Below are positions 8,056 through 16,863 of a DNA stretch of 35,542 nt, piece by piece. This stretch comes from Acidobacteriota bacterium (GTDB lineage: Bacteria > Acidobacteriota > Terriglobia > Bryobacterales > Bryobacteraceae): contig JAPKYZ010000095.1 in NCBI GenBank assembly GCA_026394055.1, forward strand, positions 1 through 35,542, written 5' to 3'. The position numbers were made by a program, and so were the translations under genes. The first letter of the stretch is position 1, and each line of letters opens with the position of its first letter. The notes beneath the pieces were generated by a model, which saw only the letters and a program-made list of their open reading frames with translations, was not told the DNA's origin and searched no databases.

Positions 8056-8805
8056 CTAGGCCTTCTTCTTGCCCTGGGCCGCGACCGCGTCCATGGCGGC
8101 CTTCACCTTCTCCGGATCGCCCAGATAGTAGCTGCGGATCGGCTTCAGGTCGGCGTCGAGCTCGTAGACCAGCGGCATTCCGGTGGGAATGTTCAGCTCC
8201 ACGATGTCCTCTTCGCTGACGTTGTCCAGGAACTTCACGAGGGCCCGGATAGAATTGCCGTGCGCTGCGACGACCACCCGCTGGCCACTCTTGATGGCCG
8301 GGGCGATTGTGTCTTCCCAGAACGGCAGGAAGCGGGCGACGGTATCCTTCAGGCACTCGGTGACCGGCAACGCGGAGGAGCCCAACTTCGCGTAGCGGGC
8401 GTCAAAGCCTGGGAAACGCTCATCGGTCACTTCCAGCGGCGGCGGCGGCGTGTCATAGCTGCGGCGCCAGATCTTCACCTGGGCTTCGCCATACTTGTCC
8501 GCGGTTTCAGCCTTGTTGAGGCCTTGCAGAGCGCCGTAGTGACGCTCGTTCAAGCGCCAGCTTCGCACCACCGGAAGCCAGATCTGATCCAGCTCCTCGG
8601 ACACAATGTTCGCGGTCTTGATGGCGCGCTTCAGCAGGCTGGTGTAGAGAATGTCGAACGCATAGCCTTCGCGCTTCAACACCTGCCCGGCTTCATGAGC
8701 TTCCTCGACGCCCTTTTCAGAAAGGTCCACGTCGGTCCAGCCGGTGAAGCGGTTCTCTTTGTTCCACGTCGATTCGCCGTGGCGGATGAGTACGATCTTG
8801 TACAT
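8056..8805 (-). CDS. gpmA: 2,3-bisphosphoglycerate-dependent phosphoglycerate mutase
   Basis: Interconverts 3- and 2-phosphoglycerate in glycolysis and gluconeogenesis, through a phosphohistidine. The 249 residues match the dPGM family. RHGESTWN at 8-15 carries the phosphorylated His9. [30 protein letters not shown] and [12 protein letters not shown] (the second active-site His) follow in the family order. The C-terminus is Lys/Ala-rich. It begins 12 bases after the enolase stop, so eno-gpmA form an operon coding for consecutive pathway steps. Confidence 0.96.
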   Translation of the reverse strand: MYKIVLIRHGESTWNKENRFTGWTDVDLSEKGVEEAHEAGQVLKREGYAFDILYTSLLKRAIKTANIVSEELDQIWLPVVRSWRLNERHYGALQGLNKAETADKYGEAQVKIWRRSYDTPPPPLEVTDERFPGFDARYAKLGSSALPVTECLKDTVARFLPFWEDTIAPAIKSGQRVVVAAHGNSIRALVKFLDNVSEEDIVELNIPTGMPLVYELDADLKPIRSYYLGDPEKVKAAMDAVAAQGKKKA

Positions 8806-8817
8806 GCGCCGTGGCTC

Positions 8818-10206
<1,389 letters not shown>

Positions 10207-10294
10207 CTAGTACTTCACTGGGGCCACGGACTAGTCGAGAGCGTCGTCGATCGGTTATCTTATAGGGAATCAGCAATCTTTCGTAGGAGAGCAA

Positions 10295-10891
10295 ATGAAG
10301 AAACTATTGTTTACACTGTCAGTCTTGATGCTGGCTTCGGTATCGACGTGGGGCGGCGTTGTGCTGACCATGGATGAGGTGTCCCAGCAGACCGTGAATG
10401 GCTTGACCATCAGCAAGAATGGTTACGACTTCACGTTCAGCTCGCTGGTGGATGCGCAGTACAACCTTGCCGGCCCGCCGCAGGCGCTCTACTTGACCGG
10501 TCCCGCCATCGTAGGCCTGCCGAATCAGGATGAAGAGCTCCGGATCGAGTTTGGCTCGCCGATCGACAATTTCCAGTTTGGCTTCGCCCTGTCGTTTTTT
10601 TCCGATGTCGCCGACGCCATCACGGTGGCCCGGTATGACGAACGCGGCAACAAGGTGGGCGAGGAAAAGGCCGGCGCCCAGAAGTTGGTGGTGTTCGCCG
10701 AGGGCTTCTACAAGTACAAGGGCGGTCCGGTGAGTGCGATCAAGATCACCTTCGCTTCTCCCGACAACTCTCAGAATCCGACGAACGCTTTCGCCATCGA
10801 CAATTTTGCGGTCGACGTGCCGGAGCCCGCCACGGTCGCTTTGGCCGGGGCCGCGCTGGCGGTGTTGGCGTTGCGCCGCAAGTTGGCCTAG
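10295..10891 (+). CDS. PEP-CTERM sorting-domain protein
   Basis: A 198-residue exported protein. The N-terminal signal peptide (about 1-20) is followed by a beta-rich middle and a C-terminal PEP-CTERM anchor: VPEPATVALAGAALAVLALRR, i.e. the PEP motif, a hydrophobic helix and a basic tail. Such tails are recognised by exosortase and usually mark proteins destined for exopolysaccharide-rich surfaces. No exosortase or EPS gene is in the window. The middle (an IDNFQFGF... and FAIDNFAVDV pattern) resembles jelly-roll surface proteins, with no function assigned. The start is supported by AGGAG at 10285-10289, five bases upstream. A strong terminator follows. Confidence 0.88.
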   Translation: MKKLLFTLSVLMLASVSTWGGVVLTMDEVSQQTVNGLTISKNGYDFTFSSLVDAQYNLAGPPQALYLTGPAIVGLPNQDEELRIEFGSPIDNFQFGFALSFFSDVADAITVARYDERGNKVGEEKAGAQKLVVFAEGFYKYKGGPVSAIKITFASPDNSQNPTNAFAIDNFAVDVPEPATVALAGAALAVLALRRKLA

Positions 10892-10914
10892 GTCACTCGA
10901 AGACACTCGAGGAG

Positions 10915-10962
10915 CGGGAAGCAGGGACCTTCGGAAGGAGGTGCTGCTTCCCGTTTTCTTTT
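10915..10962 (+). terminator. Intrinsic terminator after the PEP-CTERM gene
   Basis: CGGGAAGCAG (10915-10924) pairs perfectly with CTGCTTCCCG (10944-10953). An inner CCTTCGGAAGG mini-hairpin sits in the loop, and TTTTCTTTT (10954-10962) follows. It lies 23 bases past the stop. Confidence 0.92.
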
Positions 10963-10969
10963 GTGGGCG

Positions 10970-12379
10970 CTAGTTCTGCATCAGCTGGATACACTCCTCC
11001 AGCGTGTCCAGAGCAAACTCCGCCTGATCGCGACGGATCACCAGCGGCGGACAGAGCCGGATGGAGTTTTGCCCCGCACCCAGCACCAGCAATCCGCGTT
11101 CGAACGCCAGTTGCTCAATGCGGTCGCGGACCTGCGGGGCGCGCTCCTTGGTGAGCTGATCGGCCACCAGCTCAAAACCGAGCATCAGCCCTTTGCCCCG
11201 GACATCGCCCACCACGGGGAAGCGCCGCGGCCACTCCCGCATGCGGTTCAGCATGACCTCGCCGATCACCCGGGCATTCTCGATCAGCTCCGCTTCCAGC
11301 AGCTCGATCGTGGCCAGCGACGACGCGATGGCCACCGGGTTCCCGCCATAGGTAGAGGCATGCGCGCCCGGCTTCCAGGTCATCACGTCGGCCCGCGCCA
11401 CCACGGCCGAGAGCGGCATACCGCTGGCGATGCCTTTGGCGATCGTGATCATGTCGGGTTCAAGGCCAAAGTGCTCGGAGGCCCACATCTTGCCCGTGCG
11501 GCCCATGCCGCTCTGCACTTCGTCGGCGATGATCAGAATGCCGTGGCGGCGGGCCACGGTCTGCAGCTCGTCAAAGAACTTCTTGGGCGGAACCACATAG
11601 CCGCCTTCGCCCTGAATAGGCTCGACCACGATGGCCGCGATCTCTTCGGCGGGCAGGATGTGCTTGATCAGCGTCTCTTCGATCACCTTCACGCACTCGA
11701 CGGCACACGTCTCCGGCTGTTTGCCATAGGCGCAACGGTAGCAATAAGCATACGGGATGTGCTGGACGCCGGGCACCAGCGGGCCGAAGCCCTTCTTCTG
11801 GACGCTTTTGGAACCGGTCAATGAGAGCGCGCCCATCGTCCGGCCATGGAAGCCGCCAAAGAAGGCGATCATCTTGTCGCGGCCCCGGCCCTCACCCTCA
11901 CCTTGCGAGAAGTAGTAGCGCGAGAGCTTGAAGGCCGCCTCCAACGCCTCCGTGCCGGAGTTGCCAAAGTAGACGCGCTTGCGTCCGCCAATGGGCGCCA
12001 GCGCGGCCAGCTTCTCGGCCAGCTCCACCATGTTCTGGTAATAGAAGTCGGTGCCCGAATAGTGCAGAAACTTCTCGGCCTGTTCGCGAATCGCCTCGGT
12101 CAAGCGCGGGTGCGCGTGCCCGGCCGCCAGCACGGCGATACCGGCATTGAAATCGAGAAAGCGGTTGCCGTCGACGTCGGTGATCACGGCACCTTCGCCG
12201 CGCTCGATCACCAGCGGATATCCGCGCGTGTAGGAAGGCGAAAGCACCGCCTCATCGCGAGCAATAATCTCAGCCGCGCGCGGTCCCGGCAGGGCCGTCA
12301 CGATATGCGGCAGAGCCGTCGCAACATGCGGCAGCGCCGCCCCGCTGTGGGGGCGCGCAAGGGTATCTAGAACTGTCAT
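10970..12379 (-). CDS. Class III aminotransferase, GABA/acetylornithine family
   Basis: A PLP fold-type I omega-aminotransferase of 469 residues. The ATG at 12377-12379 is preceded by AGGAG with six-base spacing, so the longer frame to 12409 was rejected. Motifs in order: YFGNSGTEALEAAFKL (PLP phosphate binding), FFGGFHGRT, VEPIQGEGGY, IADEVQSGMGRTG (Asp contacting the PLP nitrogen) and TIAKGIASGMPL (Schiff-base Lys). Likely substrates are 4-aminobutyrate, ornithine or related amines; sequence alone does not decide. Two oddities: the N-terminus holds short repeats of the form ALPH(V/I)xT, and a four-cysteine insert (YCYRCAYGKQPETCAVEC) follows VQHIPYA, a feature I associate with archaeal-type GABA-like aminotransferases and racemases. 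It is transcribed alone. Confidence 0.87.
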   Translation of the reverse strand: MTVLDTLARPHSGAALPHVATALPHIVTALPGPRAAEIIARDEAVLSPSYTRGYPLVIERGEGAVITDVDGNRFLDFNAGIAVLAAGHAHPRLTEAIREQAEKFLHYSGTDFYYQNMVELAEKLAALAPIGGRKRVYFGNSGTEALEAAFKLSRYYFSQGEGEGRGRDKMIAFFGGFHGRTMGALSLTGSKSVQKKGFGPLVPGVQHIPYAYCYRCAYGKQPETCAVECVKVIEETLIKHILPAEEIAAIVVEPIQGEGGYVVPPKKFFDELQTVARRHGILIIADEVQSGMGRTGKMWASEHFGLEPDMITIAKGIASGMPLSAVVARADVMTWKPGAHASTYGGNPVAIASSLATIELLEAELIENARVIGEVMLNRMREWPRRFPVVGDVRGKGLMLGFELVADQLTKERAPQVRDRIEQLAFERGLLVLGAGQNSIRLCPPLVIRRDQAEFALDTLEECIQLMQN

Positions 12380-12600
12380 GGGAGTCTCCTGAAGAACACC
12401 ACAAGCCAACGGGACGAAGGCCGCTAGGAGACAGAGCGGTTAGTCACCGCCGAATAAGGAAGGTCGAGCTGTGGAAGGTGTTCCCACATTCTTAGTGTAT
12501 CGCGGCAGCGGTGACGGTTAAGCGAGAATTCGCTTTCATTCCGGTTCACCAGGACCAGTACCCGCAGTGCCCATCCGGTCGCGCCGTAAGATGGTGGGAG

Positions 12601-13044
12601 ATGAAAGTGATTCTGCTGGTCGGGCTGCCTGGGTCTGGCAAGTCGACCTGGTTGGCCGAGCGTCAGGAGGTGGCCATCTCCTCCGATGAAGTGCGGCGCC
12701 TGTTGACGGGCGATGCCGCCAACCAGCGGGTGAACGGCCCGGTCTTTGAAACCGTCCGGCATCTGCTGCAGCAGCGGCTCGCCATCGGGATGGAGACCAC
12801 CTACATCGACGCCACCAACCTGACGGCCGCCGAGCGCAAGCCCTACATCGAGCTGGCCCAAGCCAGTGGCGCGACCGCCGAGGCGGTGTTCTTTGATGTA
12901 CCGCTGGTTGAATGCAAGCGCCGCAATGCCGCGCGAGCGCGCGTGGTGCCGGAGGAAGCGATGGACAAGCTGGCTGATCGGCTGACGCCACCGCAGCTGG
13001 AAGAAGGGTTCACCGTGATCAAGCGGATTGCGCCCGGGGCGTAG
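12601..13044 (+). CDS. Small P-loop kinase, polynucleotide kinase-like
   Basis: A 147-residue ATPase that is almost entirely a P-loop kinase core. The Walker A motif GLPGSGKST lies at 8-16. ISSDEVRRLLTGD at about 26-38 resembles the substrate-binding Asp segment of the T4-Pnkp/zeta-toxin-like kinase group, and ETTYIDATNLTAAERKPYIELA near 60-85 is characteristic of it. RNAARARVVPEEAMDKL is the likely lid arginine region. Relatives phosphorylate nucleic-acid 5' ends or small molecules; the substrate is unknown. I chose the ATG at 12601 because it starts right at the first beta strand. A TAAGAT box (12587-12592) sits eight bases upstream, suggesting a nearly leaderless mRNA. Confidence 0.8.
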   Translation: MKVILLVGLPGSGKSTWLAERQEVAISSDEVRRLLTGDAANQRVNGPVFETVRHLLQQRLAIGMETTYIDATNLTAAERKPYIELAQASGATAEAVFFDVPLVECKRRNAARARVVPEEAMDKLADRLTPPQLEEGFTVIKRIAPGA

Positions 13045-13274
13045 TACGCCCCTCGATACCAACACTTGGCCACTGCGGTGTGCGGGATCGTGAAACAAAG
13101 TGCACGGCGAAGGCACCTAATGAGTGACGGCGCGGTGTTCGACTGGCCTCACCGAGGCGTTCCGGCGGCCGCATCCGTTCACATTTCATGCTCGTCAACT
13201 GTTCCTCCACAGTTGAGCGCCCGGACACCGCTCCTGAGCCACGGCGGTGTCCGGGTTTCTTTGGTCGCTTGGCG
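13045..13274 (+). ncRNA. Possible small RNA or structured 3' region
   Basis: This 230-base gap has no convincing gene. Its right end holds two consecutive hairpins on the plus strand. TCAACTGT (13195-13202) pairs with ACAGTTGA (13209-13216) around the loop TCCTCC. Three bases on comes a strong terminator hairpin (13220-13255). The terminator lies 175 bases past the kinase stop, farther than the other terminators here, so it may end a separate small RNA whose exposed UCCUCC loop could pair with Shine-Dalgarno sequences. Alternatively it is the long 3' untranslated region of the kinase gene. The 5' end is unknown. Confidence 0.35.
13220..13262 (+). terminator. Intrinsic terminator
   Basis: CCCGGACACCGC (13220-13231) and GCGGTGTCCGGG (13244-13255) form a perfect 12-bp stem followed by TTTCTTT. 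It terminates plus-strand transcription from the kinase gene or from a small RNA between them. Confidence 0.88.
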
Positions 13275-14084
13275 CTACAACTTTAACCGGCACACCACGC
13301 CCGCCTCATCGCAGTACCACATCCAGCCCTGCCAGATGCTCATGCCATGGGGCTGTGGGTCGCTGTCGGCCAACTGGATCTGCTCGAGCAGCTTGCCGGT
13401 TTTGGGATCGTGCTTGTGGAAGGCGTTGAGATTCGATTCCGCACACCACAAGTAGTCGCCCTCCCATCCCAGGCCATGCGGCCGATTGAAGACGGTGGGG
13501 AACTGGAACTCAATCTGCGCGGTGGCCGGGTTCATGCGGTAGATGGTCTTGGACGGCGGGTTCGAGATCCACAGCTTGCCGTCGCGCCATTCCAGGCCAT
13601 GCGCTCCAGTGGGGGTACCAGGGCCGGCCGGTTTCTTCGGAGCATTCGGATCCGGCGGAGGCGGCGGTGGTTGTAGCGGACTGCGGCGAGCCTCTGACGG
13701 CTTCCACGACACGACGCCCACAGCAGGACTCGGGAAGCGCTTCAGGGTCGCCCCGGTTTGCGCGTCGCACTGGATGACCTCGCGGCTGTAGGTGGAGGCC
13801 AGCCACAGCGCCTGGCCGTCAAAGGTGATGCCGCTGCCGGAGACCGAATCGGTTTTCAACTTGCGCCGGATCTCGCCTTTCTCGTAGCCCACCAGATACG
13901 CATGATTGTCCCGCTGGTCCAGCACCCACAGCCCGTCAGCCGTCGCCTGCAGGCCATTCGGCGCCGGACCAGGTGACTTGAAGACCGTCTCCACCTTGAC
14001 GCGCCGCGTGGGGACCGCGCCGAACAGACGGGAAGCAGCAGAGAGCGCCAGCGGCGCCTGGAGCAGTGTACGTCGGGTGAACAT
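13275..14084 (-). CDS. Secreted NHL/SMP-30-like beta-propeller protein
   Basis: A 269-residue exported protein. MFTRRTLLQAPLALSAASRLFGA is a signal peptide with a twin-arginine (Tat-like) start. The rest is built of repeated beta-propeller blades, each with a WxxD/WxS turn: GLWVLDQRDNHAYLV, ALWLASTYSREVIQCDAQTG, KLWISNPPSKTIYRMNPATAQI, YLWCAESNLNAFHKHDPKTG and WMWYCDEAGVVCRL. A Pro-rich insert with eight or so prolines (about 145-160) interrupts the middle. Related propellers include SMP-30/NHL proteins, virginiamycin B lyase and glutamine cyclotransferase; no catalytic set is evident, so no reaction is assigned. It appears monocistronic. Confidence 0.65.
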   Translation of the reverse strand: MFTRRTLLQAPLALSAASRLFGAVPTRRVKVETVFKSPGPAPNGLQATADGLWVLDQRDNHAYLVGYEKGEIRRKLKTDSVSGSGITFDGQALWLASTYSREVIQCDAQTGATLKRFPSPAVGVVSWKPSEARRSPLQPPPPPPDPNAPKKPAGPGTPTGAHGLEWRDGKLWISNPPSKTIYRMNPATAQIEFQFPTVFNRPHGLGWEGDYLWCAESNLNAFHKHDPKTGKLLEQIQLADSDPQPHGMSIWQGWMWYCDEAGVVCRLKL

Positions 14085-14114
14085 CGCCTAAAAGCAATAT
14101 CACGCCGCGCGGCC

Positions 14115-14152
14115 AAAACAAAGGGCGGGCTCATCTCAATGATGGCCCGCCC
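14115..14152 (-). terminator. Intrinsic terminator, minus strand
   Basis: GGGCGGGC and GCCCGCCC (14123-14130 with 14145-14152) form an 8-bp GC stem. Read on the minus strand it is followed by TTTGTTTT (complement of 14115-14122). It would end the acs transcript before the propeller gene at 14084. Confidence 0.75.
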
Positions 14153-14183
14153 CAAAACGGAATCAGGCAATGGCCCGTCAAGC

Positions 14184-14318
14184 GTGTGGCGCAGGCTTGA
14201 AGCCTGCAGGCGGAATTCATTCCGCTCAGCCCCTAGAAGCCGCGCAGTCCCAGGAGATCGGCGCTAGTTTCGATAGGCGGGACTGAAGTCCCGCTGCAGG
14301 CTGAAGCCTGCGCCACAC
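14184..14318. repeat. Composite palindromic repeat with terminal inverted repeats
   Basis: The 135-base unit starts GTGTGGCGCAGGCTT and ends with the near reverse complement AGCCTGCGCCACAC. Inside are at least four tandem palindromes: GCAGGCTTGAAGCCTGC (14191-14207), GCGGAATTCATTCCGC (14210-14225), GCGGGACTGAAGTCCCGC (14277-14294) and GCAGGCTGAAGCCTGC (14296-14311). It looks like a REP/BIME-type or MITE-like intergenic element between acs and its terminator. No gene is in it. Confidence 0.75.
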
Positions 14319-14354
14319 GTCGGGCCGGCCACTCACCAGTCACTCAAGCGTGAT

Positions 14355-16236
14355 CTACGGCTCGTCCTGCTGGGACGCCAAACGCGTCAGCACGCCCATG
14401 TCTTCGAGCGTCGTCACGTCACCCGCCACGGTGTTCGAGGTAACGATCTCCCGCAACAGGCGGCGCATGATTTTGCCGGAACGGGTCTTCGGCAGGGCTT
14501 CGGAGAACCGGATCTCTTCTGGCCGCGCAAAGGCGCCGATCTCGTGGGCTACCCACTGGCGCAGTTCCTTGCCCAGCACGTCGTGGTTGTAGTCGCCCTT
14601 CTTCAGCGTCACAAAGCAGCAGACCGCTTGGCCCGTGATCTCATGCGGCTTGGCCACCACGGCGGCTTCGGCGACGGCCGGATGGCGCACCAGCGCGGAT
14701 TCCACTTCCATGGTGGAGAGGCGATGGCCGCTGACATTCATGACGTCGTCGACGCGGCCCAGCACCCAGAAGTAGCCATCGGCATCGCGGCGGGCGGCGT
14801 CGCCGGTGAAGTAGACGCCTTCCATGCGGCCCCAGTACGTTTGGGCGTAGCGGTCCGGGTCGCCCCAGATGTTGCGGATCATTGCGGGCCACGGTCGCCG
14901 GATGATCAGATAGCCTTCGGCGTCGGGCGGCACGGGCTTGCCATCAAGGTCCACCACTTCGGCCAGAATGCCGGGCATCGGCAGCGTGCCGGAACCGGGC
15001 TTCAGCGGTACGGCCCCGGGCATGGGCGATCACGCGGTGGTACCACTCCCAGGCCGCCGGATTGATGGGCTCACCAACACTGCCCAGCAGGCGGAGGCTC
15101 GACAGATCATGCGCCTCCGGCCACTGATCGCCTTGCCGGATCAGGGCGCGGATGGCGGTGGGCGAGGTGTAGAAGAGCGACACCTTGTACTTGGCGATCA
15201 GCTGCCACCAGCGGTCAAACGCCGGGGTGTCGGGCGTGCCTTCGTACATCACGTTGGTGGCGCCAGCGGAGAGCGGACCGTAGGTGATGTAGCTGTGGCC
15301 GGTCACCCAGCCGATGTCGGCGCTGCACCAGTAGACGTCGTTCTCTTTGAGATCGAAGACCCACTTCATGGTCATCGTGGTCTGCAACAGGTAGCCCGCC
15401 GTAGTGTGCAGAATGCCCTTGGGCTTGCCGGTGGTGCCGGAGGTGTAGAGCACGAACAGCGGATGCTCACTATCCACCGGGACGGCCGGGCAGTCGTCAT
15501 GCGACGTTTCATCCAGCGTATGCCACCACAGGTCGCGGCCTTCCATCATCTCGGGCTCTGAGCCGGTGCGCCGCAGCACGATCGAGTGCCGCACTTCCGG
15601 ACATTCAAGCAACGCTTCGTCGACCGCCGGCTTCAGCTTCACTTCCTTGGCCCGGCGCCAGCCGCCATCGGCCGTGATCACGAGTGTCGCACCCAGATCC
15701 TGGATGCGAGCCTTCAATGCCTCGGCGGAGAAGCCGCCGAACACGACGCTGTGAATAATACCCAACCGCGCGCAGGCCAGCATCGCCACCACGGCTTCGG
15801 GCACCATCGGCATGTAGATGATGGCGCGGTCACCGGTCTGATAGCCCAGGCTCTTGATGGAGTTCGCAAAGCGGCAGACCAGGCGGTGCAGCTCGGTGTA
15901 GGTGATGGTGCGCGTGTCGCCCGGCTCACCTTCCCAGATGATGGCCGGCTTGTGGGCTCGTGGGCCGTCCAGGTGCCGATCCAGGCAGTTGTAGCTGGCG
16001 TTCAGCTGGCCGCCGACGAACCACTTGGAGAAGGGCGGCGCCCACTCGAACACGTGGTCAAACTTCTTCTGCCAGGCGAGTTCTGTTTCCGCCAAATGGC
16101 CCCAAAACTGTTCCGGCCGCGCGGCGGCTTCATCGTAGAGGGCCTGATAGGCGGCCATGCCGGAGACGTTGGCTTGGGCCACGAACTCGGGTGAAGGTGG
16201 GAAGATGCTCCCGGCGAGGGGATTCTGATCGCTCAT
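14355..16236 (-). pseudogene. acs: Acetyl-CoA synthetase, broken by an internal deletion
   Basis: The gene for AMP-forming acetate:CoA ligase appears in two frames. The first part, from the ATG at 16236, gives 403 homologous residues: [18 protein letters not shown], the AMP-binding [11 protein letters not shown] (264-274) and [19 protein letters not shown]. It then runs out of frame to a stop at 14944. The rest continues from 15023 in the +1 frame ([10 protein letters not shown]..., [30 protein letters not shown], catalytic [12 protein letters not shown]) to 14355. Compared with E. coli Acs as I remember it, about 65 bases are missing at 15024-15030. They encode the conserved VDTWWQTETGG (A5) segment that contacts adenine and acetate, so neither piece can be active. 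A sequencing or assembly error is the main alternative. Elsewhere the sequence looks intact, so the damage is recent or artefactual. A TAGAAT box lies ten bases before the start. Confidence 0.85.
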
Positions 16237-16246
16237 TCTTTAAGCG

Positions 16247-16252
16247 ATTCTA
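16247..16252 (-). promoter_or_regulatory. Probable -10 box for acs
   Basis: On the minus strand these bases read TAGAAT, five of six matches to TATAAT, ten bases before the acs ATG. This would give a leader of only a few bases. No convincing -35 box is seen at 17-18 bases. Confidence 0.45.
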
Positions 16253-16275
16253 TCGAAGTGGGCGGCGGGGTGGAT

Positions 16276-16812
16276 TCAGGCGAACAGTTCCTTGAGCGGC
16301 AGCTCGAACCCGGGAAGCACTTCGGGAAACCGGAGCGTATCGCCCACGCCCAATTCCAGGCGCGGCTGGCGCGCCGTCATCACGTGCACTATCTGCTTCT
16401 CTGGCACCAATAACACGGCAAAGAGCGACCCCGCGTCGATGTACTCCCGGCACTTGGCGATCTGCGAGGTGACGCTTTCATCGGGGGAACGGACTTCAAA
16501 GGCGATTGCCGGTGCGCCATCAATGTGGTGAATGTTGCGCATCCGCTGTCCCAGGACCAAGGCGACATCAGGAATACGGTAGATCCGCTCACCTGCCAGC
16601 ACGTAGTGGCAGTGGACCGAGATGCCGACATCGCCGATTGGGTGGTGAAGAAAGTACTGGCAAATATGCGCGGAGAGTTCGCCGGTCAGGTGGCCGTGAA
16701 AACCGGTGCCGAAACCTCTCTCAACAATCTCCCCCTCCACCCACTCCGAACGGGCATACAGGGGGTTGCTCAAATACTCGTCGATGCTAACCAGCTCGCC
16801 GACCGCTCGCAT
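16276..16812 (-). CDS. Uma2-like (DUF820) putative restriction-fold protein
   Basis: A 178-residue protein of the Uma2 family. It opens with LVSIDEYLSNPLYARSEWVEGEIVERG, the family's usual N-terminus, and contains RIPDVALVL and APAIAFEVRSPDES, which carry the Asp and Glu of a PD-(D/E)xK nuclease fold. The usual EVLSPS is EVRSPD here. These genes are abundant in cyanobacteria, acidobacteria and planctomycetes; their activity is not established. I chose the ATG at 16810-16812, which begins right before the conserved start; the frame upstream is only the shadow of the divergent gene. The stop lies 39 bases before the acs start. About 50 bases separate it from the divergent xylose isomerase. Confidence 0.8.
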   Translation of the reverse strand: MRAVGELVSIDEYLSNPLYARSEWVEGEIVERGFGTGFHGHLTGELSAHICQYFLHHPIGDVGISVHCHYVLAGERIYRIPDVALVLGQRMRNIHHIDGAPAIAFEVRSPDESVTSQIAKCREYIDAGSLFAVLLVPEKQIVHVMTARQPRLELGVGDTLRFPEVLPGFELPLKELFA

Positions 16813-16846
16813 ACCCACCACGTTACCACCAGCCCGGAACACTCGA

Positions 16847-16852
16847 TATGAT
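16847..16852 (+). promoter_or_regulatory. Probable -10 box for the xylose isomerase gene
   Basis: TATGAT matches five of six -10 consensus bases and lies eleven bases before the ATG at 16864. TTACCA at 16823-16828 is a possible -35 box with 18-base spacing. Confidence 0.45.
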
Positions 16853-16863
16853 GAGTGGGCAAT

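Noticed and set aside
10207..10234. CTAGT...ACTAG pair between eno and the PEP-CTERM gene
   Set aside because: Only five bases of inverted match over 28 bases, with no extended ends. Chance is likely, unlike the elements at 23456-23684.
13120..13160. GCGGTGTTCGACTGGCC resembles the 5' bubble of 6S RNA
   Set aside because: I could not find a matching long closing stem or a 3' bubble. A covariance-model scan would decide.
14355..16236. Programmed ribosomal frameshift in acs
   Set aside because: About 21 conserved residues are absent from both frames, which recoding cannot restore.
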